DNA of 46,954 nucleotides, from contig NZ_LATD01000155.1 in assembly GCF_000981895.1 (NCBI RefSeq), positions 1 through 46,954 of the forward strand, in the 5' to 3' direction. A program made the translations under genes and the position numbers. Positions 37,045 to 46,954 of the stretch are shown piece after piece. This DNA comes from Streptomyces odonnellii (GTDB taxonomy: Bacteria > Actinomycetota > Actinomycetes > Streptomycetales > Streptomycetaceae). The notes under the pieces were generated by a model that was not told the origin of the DNA, made no database searches, and was given only the letters and a program-made list of their open reading frames with translations. Every line of letters begins with the position of its first letter. Within the stretch, counting starts at the first letter, position 1.

Positions 37045-37668
37045 ATGGGCCCTCCGCCGCTGCCCGGTGTACTGGCAGAGCTCGCGCCGCTGCTGGACCA
37101 GTACGGCTACCTGGCTGTCGGCGTGCTGGTCTTCGTGGAGGACTTCGGCGTCCCCGCCCCCGGCGAGACGATCCTGATCGTCGCGGCCCTGTACGCGGGT
37201 GCCGGGAAGCTGAACATCGTCGCCGTCGCCCTGATCGCGCTGGTCGCCGCGATCGCCGGGGACAACATCGGCTATCTCATCGGCCGTACGGGCGGGCAGG
37301 CCTTCGTACGCCGCTGGGGCCGCTATGTCGGGCTCACCCCCAAGCGCTTCCAGCGCGCCGAGGACTTCTTCACCCGCCATGGCGGCAAGGTCGTCACCTT
37401 CGCGCGTTTCGTCGACGGGCTGCGCCAGGTCAACGGCATCATCGCGGGCACCACCGGCATGCCCTGGCGCCGGTTCCTGGCCTTCAACGCGCTCGGCGCC
37501 GCCTTGTGGGTCGCGTTGTGGACCACGTTGGGCTACGTGGCGGGCACCCGTATCGGATCGGTGTACGAGCAGCTCGCCCGCTATCCGGTCTATCTGATGG
37601 CCGGGCTCGGGGTCCTTGTCGCGGTCCTTGTCACCCGGCACCTGATCCGCAGACGCCGCGCCCGCTGA
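37045..37668 (+). CDS. DedA/SNARE-associated family membrane protein
   Basis: This 207-residue integral membrane protein has the family marks FVEDFGVPAPGETILI (re-entrant segment) and ARFVDGLRQVNGIIAGTTGMPWRRF (the conserved Arg/Gly loop), with about five hydrophobic segments and a basic C-terminus (RRRRAR). DedA proteins move lipids such as undecaprenyl phosphate or phosphatidylethanolamine across the membrane and support envelope homeostasis. The ATG at 37045 has AGGAG 9 nt upstream. It is not in an operon; the next gene converges on it. Confidence 0.94.
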   Translation: MGPPPLPGVLAELAPLLDQYGYLAVGVLVFVEDFGVPAPGETILIVAALYAGAGKLNIVAVALIALVAAIAGDNIGYLIGRTGGQAFVRRWGRYVGLTPKRFQRAEDFFTRHGGKVVTFARFVDGLRQVNGIIAGTTGMPWRRFLAFNALGAALWVALWTTLGYVAGTRIGSVYEQLARYPVYLMAGLGVLVAVLVTRHLIRRRRAR

Positions 37669-37754
37669 AGCTGCTCAAGTGCTGAAGCGGCTCAAGCACC
37701 GGGCGGGGCCGCGACCCGGACTCGGACGAATCTCCCTCGCCCGACTCGGACGGT

Positions 37755-38033
37755 TCAGACGAATGTCCCGTGCATGTAGCACCAGCGCCAGTCCTGGCCG
37801 GGCTCCAGTGACGCCACGAGCGGATGGCCCAGGTTCCCGGCGTGGGCGCGCGCGTGGCGGAGCGGGGAGGAGTCGCAGCAGCCGACATGCCCGCAGGTCA
37901 GACAGAGCCTGAGCTGCTTCCAGGGCGCGCCGAGTCGCAGGCACTCCTCGCACCCCTCGGGGGTACGGGGAGTGACCGGCCGCACCATGGAGAGGTGCCA
38001 GTCCCCTTCCGCTTCCGTGCCCACGGCCCTCAC
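37755..38033 (-). CDS. UBP-type zinc finger protein coupled to ClpB
   Basis: This 92-residue protein is almost entirely a ZnF-UBP domain. The visible ligands are Cys28 and Cys31 (CEEC), Cys44 and Cys47 (CLTC), Cys52/53, His60, His64 and His70 ([13 protein letters not shown]). In eukaryotes this fold binds the free C-terminus of ubiquitin. In actinobacteria it is found as a small stand-alone protein of unknown role. Its ATG overlaps the ClpB stop in an ATGA junction, so it is translated with the chaperone operon. A role in recognising exposed C-termini or aggregates for ClpB/DnaK is an attractive inference, not shown. Confidence 0.92.
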   Translation of the reverse strand: MRAVGTEAEGDWHLSMVRPVTPRTPEGCEECLRLGAPWKQLRLCLTCGHVGCCDSSPLRHARAHAGNLGHPLVASLEPGQDWRWCYMHGTFV

Positions 38034-40681
38034 ACCGCCTTCCCCTGGCCGGACGCACCGGTCGATCGCTCCTGCGGCGCCTGATACGTCACGACCAGCT
38101 CCCCGTTCTGCGCGTCCACCGTGATCGCCGACCCGTCCTCCGCCTCCCCGCGCAGCAGCGCGCGCCCGATCAGGGTCTCGACCTCGTGCGAGATGTAGCG
38201 GCGCAGCGGCCGGGCCCCGTACACCGGGTCGAAGCCCTGGTGGGCGATGAGTTCGCGGGCCTGCTCGGTGAGTTCCAGCGTGATCCTGCGCTCCGTGAGA
38301 CGCCCGCGCAGCTCGTCGAACTGCAGGTCGACGATCCGCTCGATCTGGGTCAGCCCCAGCGGCTTGAAGAGCACGATGTCGTCGACCCGGTTGAGGAACT
38401 CCGGCCGGAAGTGCGCCCGCAGCTCGCCCATCACCTGGGCACGGGCGTCGGGCTTGATCTCGCCCTCCACACTCGCGTCCAGCAGATAACCGGAGCCGAT
38501 GTTGGAGGTCATGATGACCACGGTGTTGCGGAAGTCGACCGTGCGGCCCTGCGCGTCGGTGATCCGGCCGTCGTCCAGGATCTGGAGCAGGGTGTTGAAG
38601 ACATCCGCGTGCGCCTTCTCGATCTCGTCGAACAGGACCACGGAGTAGGGCTTGCGCCGGACCGCCTCGGTGAGCTGGCCGCCCTCCTCGTACCCCACGT
38701 ATCCGGGCGGGGCGCCCATCAGCCTGCTGACCGTGTGCCGCTCCTGGTACTCGCTCATGTCGAGGCGGACCATGCTCTCCTCGGAGTCGAAGAGCGCCGC
38801 CGCGAGGGTCTTCGCCAGCTCTGTCTTGCCCACCCCGGTCGGGCCGAGGAAGATGAACGACCCGATCGGACGGCGCGGGTCACGGATCCCCGACCTGGCC
38901 CGGATGATCGCGTCGGCGACCAGCCGTACCGCCTCGTCCTGGCCGATCACCCGCTCCTGGAGTATCTCGTCCAGCCGAAGCAGCTTCTCGCGTTCGCCCT
39001 CCTGGAGCCGGCTCACCGGGATGCCTGTCCACGCGGCGACGATCTCGGCGATCTCGTCCTCGGTGACCACCTCGCGCAGCAGCCGCGTCTCGCCCTGTTT
39101 GGCACGGAGTTGCTCCTCCTCGGCGGCGAAGCGGCGCTCCAGCTCGGTGAGGGTTCCGTAGCGCAGCTCGGCGGCGCGGTTCAGGTCGTACGCGCGCTCC
39201 GCCTCGTCGGCCTGCTGGCGGACCCGTTCCAGCTCCTGGCGCAGCTCCTGGACCCGGCGGATGGCCTGCCGCTCCGACTCCCACTGGGCGTGCTCGGCGT
39301 CCGCCTCGGCCCGCAGATCGGCCAGCTCCCTCCGCAGCTCGTCCAGCCTGTTCACACTCGCCGGGTCGGTCTCCTTGGCGAGCGCGGCCTCCTCGATCTC
39401 GAGCCGGGTCACCCGCCGGGTCAGCTCGTCCAGCTCCGCGGGCATCGAGTCGATCTCCGTACGCATCCGCGCGCACGCCTCGTCCACCAGGTCGATGGCC
39501 TTGTCCGGCAGGAACCGGTCCGAGATGTAGCGGTGGCTGAGGGTGGCGGCGGCGACCAGCGCCGTGTCCTGGACCTTCACCCCGTGGAAGACCTCCAGCC
39601 GCTCGCGCAGCCCGCGCAGGATGGAGACGGTGTCCTCCACACTCGGCTCGTCCACCAGGACCTGCTGGAAGCGGCGCTCCAGCGCGGCGTCGGACTCGAC
39701 GCGCTTGCGGTACTCGTCCAGGGTCGTCGCACCGATCATGTGCAGCTCGCCGCGCGCGAGCATCGGCTTGAGCATGTTCCCGGCGTCCACCGCGCCCTCG
39801 GCGCCGCCCGCGCCGACCACCGTGTGCAGCTCGTCCAGGAACAGCAGGATCCGGCCACCGGCCGCCTTGACCTCTCCCAGTACCGCCTTGAGGCGCTCCT
39901 CGAACTCCCCGCGGTACTTGGCCCCGGCGACCAGCGACGCGATGTCGAGCGCGAAGATCGTACGGTCCCTGAGCCCCTCCGGCACATCGCCGCGGACGAT
40001 CCGCTGGGCGAGCCCCTCCACGATCGCGGTCTTTCCGACCCCCGGATCACCGATCAGGACCGGGTTGTTCTTGGTCTTGCGGCTCAGGATCTGGATCACC
40101 CGCCGTATCTCGGCGTCCCGGCCGATCACCGGGTCCAGGGTGCCGCCGCGCGCCTTGGCGACCAGATCGCGGCCGTACTTCTCCAGGGCCTCGTACGCCG
40201 CCTCCGGCGTGGCCGAGGTGACGCGCTGGCTGCCCCGGATCCGGGTGAGCGCGGCGAGGAACGCCTCCTTGGTCAGCCCGTACTCCTTGAGCAGCCGCCC
40301 GGCGGCGGTGGCCGAGCCCTCGTCGGCCAGCGCCATCATCAGATGCTCGACCGACACGTACTCGTCCTTGAGCCGCCCGGCCTCCTGCGCGGCCGTGTCC
40401 AGCAGCCGCGACAGCCGCTGGGTCACGAACACCTGGCCGGGCGCGGCCCCCGGCCCGGTCGTCCTGGGCCTGTGCGACAGCTCGCGCTCCACGGCCTCGC
40501 GCAGCGCCGGCGGATCGACGCCCGCCTGGCCGAGCAGCCGGGGTACGAGTCCGTCCCGCTGGCCGAGCAGGGCGAGCAGCAGATGCTCGCCGTCGACCTC
40601 CGTGTGCCCGAGGCGCCCGGCCGCGGTCTGTGCTTCCTGAAGGGCTTCCTGGGACTTCTGGGTGAGGCGGTTCATGTCCAT
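38030..40681 (-). CDS. clpB: ClpB disaggregase (Hsp104/ClpB AAA+ ATPase)
   Basis: This 883-residue protein has a Clp N-domain (1-150), AAA1 with Walker A GDPGVGKT (211-218) and Walker B FLDELH (281-286), a coiled-coil M-domain (about 410-530, many Glu/Arg/Leu heptads), and AAA2 with Walker A GPTGVGKT (613-620), the pore loop GYVGYEEGG and Walker [12 protein letters not shown]. It lacks the IGF/L loop of ClpA/ClpX that docks ClpP, as expected for ClpB. With DnaK, DnaJ and GrpE it extracts proteins from aggregates in the cytosol. Its 5' end overlaps the CbpM/MerR gene by 10 nt. Streptomyces often have another ClpB elsewhere, so this may be a paralogue. Confidence 0.96.
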   Translation of the reverse strand: MDMNRLTQKSQEALQEAQTAAGRLGHTEVDGEHLLLALLGQRDGLVPRLLGQAGVDPPALREAVERELSHRPRTTGPGAAPGQVFVTQRLSRLLDTAAQEAGRLKDEYVSVEHLMMALADEGSATAAGRLLKEYGLTKEAFLAALTRIRGSQRVTSATPEAAYEALEKYGRDLVAKARGGTLDPVIGRDAEIRRVIQILSRKTKNNPVLIGDPGVGKTAIVEGLAQRIVRGDVPEGLRDRTIFALDIASLVAGAKYRGEFEERLKAVLGEVKAAGGRILLFLDELHTVVGAGGAEGAVDAGNMLKPMLARGELHMIGATTLDEYRKRVESDAALERRFQQVLVDEPSVEDTVSILRGLRERLEVFHGVKVQDTALVAAATLSHRYISDRFLPDKAIDLVDEACARMRTEIDSMPAELDELTRRVTRLEIEEAALAKETDPASVNRLDELRRELADLRAEADAEHAQWESERQAIRRVQELRQELERVRQQADEAERAYDLNRAAELRYGTLTELERRFAAEEEQLRAKQGETRLLREVVTEDEIAEIVAAWTGIPVSRLQEGEREKLLRLDEILQERVIGQDEAVRLVADAIIRARSGIRDPRRPIGSFIFLGPTGVGKTELAKTLAAALFDSEESMVRLDMSEYQERHTVSRLMGAPPGYVGYEEGGQLTEAVRRKPYSVVLFDEIEKAHADVFNTLLQILDDGRITDAQGRTVDFRNTVVIMTSNIGSGYLLDASVEGEIKPDARAQVMGELRAHFRPEFLNRVDDIVLFKPLGLTQIERIVDLQFDELRGRLTERRITLELTEQARELIAHQGFDPVYGARPLRRYISHEVETLIGRALLRGEAEDGSAITVDAQNGELVVTYQAPQERSTGASGQGKAV

Positions 40682-41082
40682 GGCACGGTGTCACTCCTCA
40701 CGCCCGCGCGGCGCAGCGCGGCTTCCAGCAGACTGATCCGGTCCAGCAGGTCGAGCACCAGACCGATGGAGGCGTAGTTGAGCGGGAGTCCGGCGCGCAG
40801 CCGCTGGACACGGGCCAGCGTGCGCGGCGCGGACGGGTCGAACCAGAGCCGGCCCGCGGCGTCCCGGGTGGCCTCCACCAGACCGAGCGCCACCATGCGC
40901 CGGACCAGCTCCGGGTGAAGGCCCGAGCGGCGGGCCACGCTCTCCAGACTGAGCCCGGTCCCGCGGCCGAGCCGCCGCACGGGCACCAGCTCGTACACCT
41001 CGACGGGCGGGGTGTCCTGCCGCTGCCGTCGCACCGGCGGCGCGTCCCGGCGGGGCCGGCGCTGCCGTGGGTCGGTGGTCAT
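40672..41082 (-). CDS. MerR-type chaperone modulator (CbpM/HspR-like)
   Basis: This 136-residue protein has a basic Arg/Pro-rich N-terminus, then a MerR_2/CbpM-like helix-turn-helix (about 28-100): [54 protein letters not shown]-terminal helix follows: [25 protein letters not shown]. In E. coli CbpM binds and inhibits the J-domain of CbpA; in Streptomyces HspR represses the main dnaK operon. Its place between dnaJ and clpB fits either role. No HAIR operator (CTTGAGT inverted repeat) was found upstream of dnaK, so CbpM-like modulation is somewhat favoured. Its ATG overlaps the DnaJ stop by 4 nt. Confidence 0.87.
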   Translation of the reverse strand: MTTDPRQRRPRRDAPPVRRQRQDTPPVEVYELVPVRRLGRGTGLSLESVARRSGLHPELVRRMVALGLVEATRDAAGRLWFDPSAPRTLARVQRLRAGLPLNYASIGLVLDLLDRISLLEAALRRAGVRSDTVPWT

Positions 41083-42032
41083 CCCTGCCTCCTCGGGTCG
41101 TAGTCGGACGCGGCGGCCAGATCCTCGAACAGCCTCCGTTCGCGGTCGGTGGGGCGCGGCGGCACCATCACCCGGACCTCGGCGTACAGGTCGCCGTCGG
41201 CGCCGCGCGGATGGGGCATGCCCTCGCCGCGCAGCCGCAGCCGCCGCCCGCTGGAGGAGCCGGGCGGGACGGTGACCTTGGCGGTGCCGCCCGGGGTGGG
41301 CAGCGGTACGGTGGCGCCGAGCGCGGCCTCCCAGGGGGTGACGGGCAGCCGGACATGGATGTCGCGGCCCTCCAGCCGGTACCGCTCATGGGGCTTGATC
41401 CGTACCCGCAGATACAGATCGCCCGCGGGTGCGTCGGGGCTGCCCCGGGCGCCCTCCCCGGCCAGCCGGATCCGCTGACCGTCCCGTACGCCCCTGGGCA
41501 CATCGACCTGGTAGTCGCGCCGGCCGTCCGGTCCGGCGAGGCTGATACGGCGGCGCCCGCCCCGGTAGGCCTCCTCCACCGTCAGCTCCAGTCCGGCCTC
41601 CTGGTCGGCACCGGGCACGGTCCGGCGGGGACCGCCGCGTACCCCGCCACCGAACAGGCCGCCGAAGAGGTCCTCGAAGTCCACGTCGAAGCCCGCGCCC
41701 TGATACGCGCCGGGCGCTCCCTGCCCGAAGCGCACCCCGCCGCCCGCGGCGGCCCGCTCGTCGTAGTCCTCGGGGATCTGGCGGAAATCCGGGCCGAACC
41801 GGTCGTACCGCGCCCGGGTCCTCGGGTCCGCCAGCACGCTGTACGCCTCGTTGACGTCCTTGAAGCGCTCCTCCGCCTCCGGGTCCTTGTTGATGTCCGG
41901 GTGATGGCGGCGGGCCAGCTTCCGGTAGGCCTGCTGGATCTCCTCGTCGCTCGCCGTGCGGGGAACGCCGAGGACCTCGTAGTAGTCCCGCATCCGGTCC
42001 CGTGCCCGGTCCTTCGCGCGGTCCTGTGCCAT
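41079..42032 (-). CDS. DnaJ/CbpA-type J-domain co-chaperone
   Basis: This 317-residue class-B Hsp40 has a J-domain at residues 17-75 with [34 protein letters not shown] (HPD 44-46), then a Gly/Phe-type linker and two beta-barrel substrate-binding domains ([26 protein letters not shown] to [19 protein letters not shown]). It has no CxxCxGxG zinc repeats, which separates it from DnaJ proper and matches CbpA. It delivers clients to DnaK and stimulates its ATPase. It overlaps the next gene by ATGA and starts 7 nt after GrpE. Confidence 0.94.
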   Translation of the reverse strand: MAQDRAKDRARDRMRDYYEVLGVPRTASDEEIQQAYRKLARRHHPDINKDPEAEERFKDVNEAYSVLADPRTRARYDRFGPDFRQIPEDYDERAAAGGGVRFGQGAPGAYQGAGFDVDFEDLFGGLFGGGVRGGPRRTVPGADQEAGLELTVEEAYRGGRRRISLAGPDGRRDYQVDVPRGVRDGQRIRLAGEGARGSPDAPAGDLYLRVRIKPHERYRLEGRDIHVRLPVTPWEAALGATVPLPTPGGTAKVTVPPGSSSGRRLRLRGEGMPHPRGADGDLYAEVRVMVPPRPTDRERRLFEDLAAASDYDPRRQG

Positions 42033-42039
42033 GGGACTG

Positions 42040-42630
42040 TCACTCCCGCCGCCGGCTGACCGTCACGGCCATCGGGCGCAACTGGCTGCCGTCGTCGCCG
42101 TATCCGGGGCGCAGGACCTCCACGACGGTGCCCGGCTCGGCGTCCGGGTCGTCCACCACACTGACCACTTCGTGCCGGCTCGGGTCGAACGGCACACCGC
42201 TTTCCTCCTGGCGCGGGTAGCCGAGCCGCTCCAGGACGTCGACGGCCTGGTCCCGTACCGCCTCGACGCCCTGGATCACCGAGGACGGTTCGGCGCGGGC
42301 GTGCGCGAGGGCCAGTTCGAGGTGGTCGAGTACGGGGAGCCACTGGGCGGCGGTACGGGCGCGCTCGGCCTGCCGTACCTGCTCCAGCTCCCTGGCGTAC
42401 CGCTTGCGGAGATTGTCGAGATCGGCGAGGGCGCGTCGCCAGGCGTCCTGGACCTCGGCCAGCTCCTGTCGGCCGTTCTGCCCGCCGTCCTGCCCGCCGT
42501 CTTGTTGGACGGTCCCCGGGCCGTCCTGTTCAACGGCCTGCTGGTCGCCCCGCCGCGGCGGTGCCTCCGCTTCGGCTGCTTCGTCGGGCCGTGCTTGCGG
42601 TTCCCGTTCCCGGTCCGGCTGGATGGCCAT
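42040..42630 (-). CDS. grpE: GrpE nucleotide-exchange factor
   Basis: This 196-residue protein has a disordered Gln/Asp-rich N-terminus (1-55), a long helix ([38 protein letters not shown]), the conserved [14 protein letters not shown] and [18 protein letters not shown] blocks, and a C-terminal beta-wing ([30 protein letters not shown]). It releases ADP from DnaK. It is shorter and more divergent than typical housekeeping GrpE, which suits a second chaperone set. It lies 9 nt after dnaK and 7 nt before the J-domain gene. Confidence 0.92.
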   Translation of the reverse strand: MAIQPDREREPQARPDEAAEAEAPPRRGDQQAVEQDGPGTVQQDGGQDGGQNGRQELAEVQDAWRRALADLDNLRKRYARELEQVRQAERARTAAQWLPVLDHLELALAHARAEPSSVIQGVEAVRDQAVDVLERLGYPRQEESGVPFDPSRHEVVSVVDDPDAEPGTVVEVLRPGYGDDGSQLRPMAVTVSRRRE

Positions 42631-42639
42631 GGCGAGACC

Positions 42640-44538
<1,899 letters not shown>

Positions 44539-44740
44539 GGGGTGCTCCTTATGTCCGTCTTCCGGGCAGATACCCCCAAGGGCAGCCTGACGGGGACGCC
44601 GGGGCGATTCCTGCTCCTGGGAGGTCGAAATCCGTACGGCCACTGGACCTGGCGGTACAGGCCCGCGCGCCGGTCCGACCGGATGCGCGGCTGTGAGGCC
44701 TCGGTAAAGTTGTGGTGGTGGAAGGTCTCGGTCCAGGGCG
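44539..44740. promoter_or_regulatory. Divergent promoter region of dnaK operon and PucR-type regulator
   Basis: No gene is seen in these 202 bp. On the minus strand, GGGTAT (ATACCC at 44570-44575) resembles the -10 of Streptomyces SigB-type stress promoters, but I find no matching GTTT-type -35 at the right distance. Neither HAIR nor CIRCE operators are visible. Confidence 0.3.
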
Positions 44741-46546
44741 ATGAGCACGGTCGCCGGAGGAGCCGGAGCACCGGAGTTTCCGGGCCGCCGGTCCTCCCGC
44801 CTCCAGCGTCTGACGGCGTTGTCGGACGCCCTGTACGACGGCCGCGACGCGTACGAAGTGGTACGGCGGGCCGCCGACGGTGTCGCGTGCCTCGGGCCGT
44901 GCCGTACGGAGGCCGTGTATCTGGAAGCGGTGTATCCGCCGGTGGACGGGCGGCCGGCGGAGGGGCGGCCGGTCGAGGGGCGGTTGGCGGACGGGCGACC
45001 GGTCGAGGGGCGGTTGGCGGACGGGCGACCGGTCCGCGGACTCTCCGCCATCGAGGATCCGGCCCTGGGCCCGGTTCTGGATCGCCAGGTGAGCGGGCTC
45101 GGGGGCAGGGACGGCCCGGTCCGGCTGCCGGGGCGGGGATGGGCGTGGGTGTTCGTCCTCCGGAGCCCCGGTCCGCGGGCCGGACCTCTGGCCGGGCGTC
45201 TGGTCGTGAGCGCCCGCGAGCGGCCGGCCGACGAGGACATCGAACTGCTCGCCCTGCTGGCGCGGCAGGCCGGCGCGGCTCTCGCGGACGTCGCGGCCCG
45301 CCGCCGGGAGTGTGCGTACGCGGCGGAGCTGGGCCGGACCCGGCGGGACGGGAACGCCGTTCGGACGCGGCTCGCCGCCGTGGAGTCCGAGCTGGGATAC
45401 CAGCGGGTGGTGCACGACGCGCTCAGCGGTGCCACGGCCACCGGGGACAGCGAGGCGGGCATCGCCAGGACGGTCCACCGGCTGACCGGCTTTCCCGCCG
45501 TCGTCGAGGACAGATTCGGCAACCTCCGCGCCTGGGCGGGCCCCGGCTGCCCCGACCCGTACCCCAAGCCCGACCCGGCACGGCAGGAACAGCTCATCGT
45601 CGACGCCTCCAGGAACGCGCACCCGGTGTATGTCGGGCACCGGCTCACCGCCGTGGCCCGCCACCGCGGCGAGATCCTCGGCACGGTGGCCCTGGTCGAC
45701 CCGGACGGAAGCGCCGGCGGGCGCGAGGAATTCGCGCTCGGTCACGCCTGCGAGGCGCTGGCCCTGGAGATGGCGCATCTGCGCAGCCTGGCCGAGATGG
45801 AACTGCGGCTGCGCCGGGAACTGGTCGACGATCTGATCACCGGCACGGACGACGAGAGCGCCTTCGCGCGCGCCGCCGCCGTCGGCCACGATCTGCACGG
45901 CCCGCAGCACCTGGCGGCGGTCGGCTGGACGGGGATGGCCGCCGACGACGCGTTCGTCCACGCGGTGGCCGGTGCGGCGGCCGGTCTCGGCCTGCGCGCC
46001 CTGGTCGCCCGCCGCTCGGGCCGCGCGGTCCTGGTGGTCCAGGGCCGCCCCAAGGGGGACGAGCTGTACCGGGCGGTCGCCCGTGAGCTGGGCTCCCGCG
46101 CGGGCGCGATCGGCCTCGGCAGCCGCTGCGACTCCCCGGCCGAGATCCCCCGCTCGTACCAGGAGGCGCTGCGCGCGCTGGAGGTACGGCAGCGCTCACG
46201 CGTCCCGTACGGCGCGACCTCGTTCGACGACCTGGGCCTCTACCGGATCATCGGCACGGGAGACGACTACCGCGAGATCGAGGGCTATGTCCGCGAATGG
46301 CTCGGCCCGCTCCTCGACTACGACGCGGCCCACCGCGCCGACCTGGTCCGTACGCTCTCCCAGTACTTCGAGGCGGGCGGCAACTACGACAACACCGCCC
46401 AAGCCCTCGGCATCCACCGCAGCACCCTCCGCTACCGCCTCCAACGCCTCCGCGAAATCGCCGGCCACGACCTGACCGACGTCGAGACCCGCCTCAACCT
46501 CCACGTGGCCACCCGAGTCTGGAAGGTCCTGGGCGGCGAGGCCTGA
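44741..46546 (+). CDS. GAF - PucR/CdaR-type helix-turn-helix regulator
   Basis: This 601-residue cytosolic regulator has a GAF-like region (about 20-190, [24 protein letters not shown] to [17 protein letters not shown]), a second GAF-like/linker region (about 220-350), a CdaR-type central domain (about 350-490), and the PucR C-terminal helix-turn-helix [36 protein letters not shown] (about 545-580). Such proteins sense metabolites and control purine, polyamine or secondary-metabolism genes. A Gly/Arg/Pro tandem repeat ([10 protein letters not shown]) interrupts the first GAF region. The ATG at 44741 is used; no better start is seen. It is divergent from the chaperone operon, but no evidence ties it to stress control. 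Confidence 0.9.
   Translation: MSTVAGGAGAPEFPGRRSSRLQRLTALSDALYDGRDAYEVVRRAADGVACLGPCRTEAVYLEAVYPPVDGRPAEGRPVEGRLADGRPVEGRLADGRPVRGLSAIEDPALGPVLDRQVSGLGGRDGPVRLPGRGWAWVFVLRSPGPRAGPLAGRLVVSARERPADEDIELLALLARQAGAALADVAARRRECAYAAELGRTRRDGNAVRTRLAAVESELGYQRVVHDALSGATATGDSEAGIARTVHRLTGFPAVVEDRFGNLRAWAGPGCPDPYPKPDPARQEQLIVDASRNAHPVYVGHRLTAVARHRGEILGTVALVDPDGSAGGREEFALGHACEALALEMAHLRSLAEMELRLRRELVDDLITGTDDESAFARAAAVGHDLHGPQHLAAVGWTGMAADDAFVHAVAGAAAGLGLRALVARRSGRAVLVVQGRPKGDELYRAVARELGSRAGAIGLGSRCDSPAEIPRSYQEALRALEVRQRSRVPYGATSFDDLGLYRIIGTGDDYREIEGYVREWLGPLLDYDAAHRADLVRTLSQYFEAGGNYDNTAQALGIHRSTLRYRLQRLREIAGHDLTDVETRLNLHVATRVWKVLGGEA
44971..45030 (+). repeat. Perfect 30-bp tandem repeat inside the PucR-type gene
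   Basis: Two identical 30-bp units (44971-45000 and 45001-45030) each encode ten residues of the [10 protein letters not shown] repeat. Degenerate copies flank them (from about 44947), built on the theme GGGCGGCCGG. The length is a multiple of three, so copy-number change would keep the frame. Confidence 0.95.
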
Positions 46547-46559
46547 CGACGGTGCGGTG

Positions 46560-46889
46560 CTACGAAACGGGCCGGGGGAGCGCGCCGACGACGGCACGCA
46601 GGAGCCGTGGCTGCCCGAGGAGATCCGTGCTGTCCGCCCATTGGTCGACGCTTCCGGACAGCGGCAGGTCGCGCAGCACTGGGTCAGTGACCGTTTCGGC
46701 CAGTGCCCTGGCGAAGCGGTCGGCACGCAGCACGAGGAACGGGCGGCTGTGGTACGGCCTGCACGAGGGGTCCACCGGCCGTGCCTGCCCGGTCTCGTTC
46801 TGGAGCCCGGCCACGAACTCGTAGGCGGCGCAGAGGTGTTGCTCCCGCGTCGCGTGGTCGCTCGCGGTCACGGCGCCCCTCAGCGACAC
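46560..46889 (-). CDS. DUF4037-like protein, C-terminal part, 5' end uncertain
   Basis: The 109 residues include REQHLCAAYEFVAGLQNETG, PVDPSCRPYHSRPFLVLRADRFARAL and DLPLSGSVDQWADSTDLL, which match my recollection of the C-terminus of DUF4037 (nucleotidyltransferase-associated) proteins. The GTG at 46889 is only the first in-frame start; the frame stays open to the window edge (LAEELSVSLRG just before it), so the gene is probably longer or truncated. The residues encoded beyond about 46907 do not look like this family. It converges on the PucR-type gene with a 13-nt gap. Confidence 0.5.
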   Translation of the reverse strand: MSLRGAVTASDHATREQHLCAAYEFVAGLQNETGQARPVDPSCRPYHSRPFLVLRADRFARALAETVTDPVLRDLPLSGSVDQWADSTDLLGQPRLLRAVVGALPRPVS

Positions 46890-46954
46890 CGAGAGTTCCT
46901 CGGCTAGTACTCCAGTGCGTCTTCGTGATCTATGCGGTGGAGGGAGCGGAAAGT

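Noticed and set aside
38186..40777. 863-codon plus-strand frame opposite clpB
   Set aside because: Shadow of ClpB; Leu/Gln/Arg-rich with no motifs.
44539..44740. HspR HAIR or HrcA CIRCE operator upstream of the dnaK operon
   Set aside because: I looked for CTTGAGT-N7-ACTCAAG and TTAGCACTC-N9-GAGTGCTAA; neither is present even in degenerate form.
44539..45684. In-frame upstream extension of dnaK (about 380 more codons)
   Set aside because: DnaK starts at [14 protein letters not shown] in all homologues; the upstream part is antisense to the PucR gene and lacks Hsp70 features.

Overview
The window is high-GC actinobacterial DNA and almost certainly a Streptomyces chromosome. Support comes from the very strong GC bias at third codon positions, GTG starts, a spore-associated-protein-A-like secreted protein, a DUF397 protein, a SARP regulator with rare TTA (bldA-type) codons, and long GC-rich hairpin terminators. 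No rRNA, tRNA, CRISPR array or intact insertion sequence was seen.

Left part (1-18.5 kb). An RHS/YD-repeat polymorphic toxin, cut by the left window edge, is followed at 7 nt by a likely immunity gene. A lone one-module type I polyketide synthase follows on the minus strand (docking helix-KS-AT-DH-KR-ACP-TE), with no other PKS gene in view. Next come a wall-anchored DUF6801-like protein, a large trypsin-like protease/NACHT ATPase/multi-membrane-segment fusion that looks like a bacterial NLR-type conflict protein, the SapA-like protein, and a two-gene unit of a PH-like protein and a VanJ-like membrane phosphoesterase.

Middle part (18.5-32 kb). This is a compact set of oxidoreductases with an exporter and regulators: luciferase-like flavin oxidoreductase, imine reductase, Tat-signal flavin amine oxidase, acyl-CoA-dehydrogenase-fold flavin monooxygenase, GlxA/AraC regulator, DHA2 exporter, maleylpyruvate-isomerase/DinB-fold protein, cytochrome P450, 3Fe-4S ferredoxin and a SARP. 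Hairpin terminators divide it into transcription units. Four promoter regions (LLM/imine reductase, amine oxidase, P450, SARP) carry heptamer direct repeats spaced exactly 11 bp, the layout known for SARP binding. I infer a specialised-metabolism or amine-modifying locus under its own SARP, with no recognisable scaffold-building enzyme next to it.

Right-middle (32-36 kb). Remains of mobile or conflict genes (a frameshifted NACHT fragment, a lone DUF397 gene, a C-terminal tyrosine-recombinase fragment) lie before an aldo/keto reductase-SDR-TetR operon and a convergent second SDR.

Right part (36-47 kb). A DedA membrane protein is followed by a tightly packed minus-strand chaperone operon: dnaK-grpE-cbpA/dnaJ-cbpM/merR-clpB-UBP zinc finger, with successive genes overlapping or nearly touching. 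It diverges from a GAF/PucR-type regulator that carries a perfect 30-bp tandem repeat. A DUF4037-like fragment sits at the right edge.
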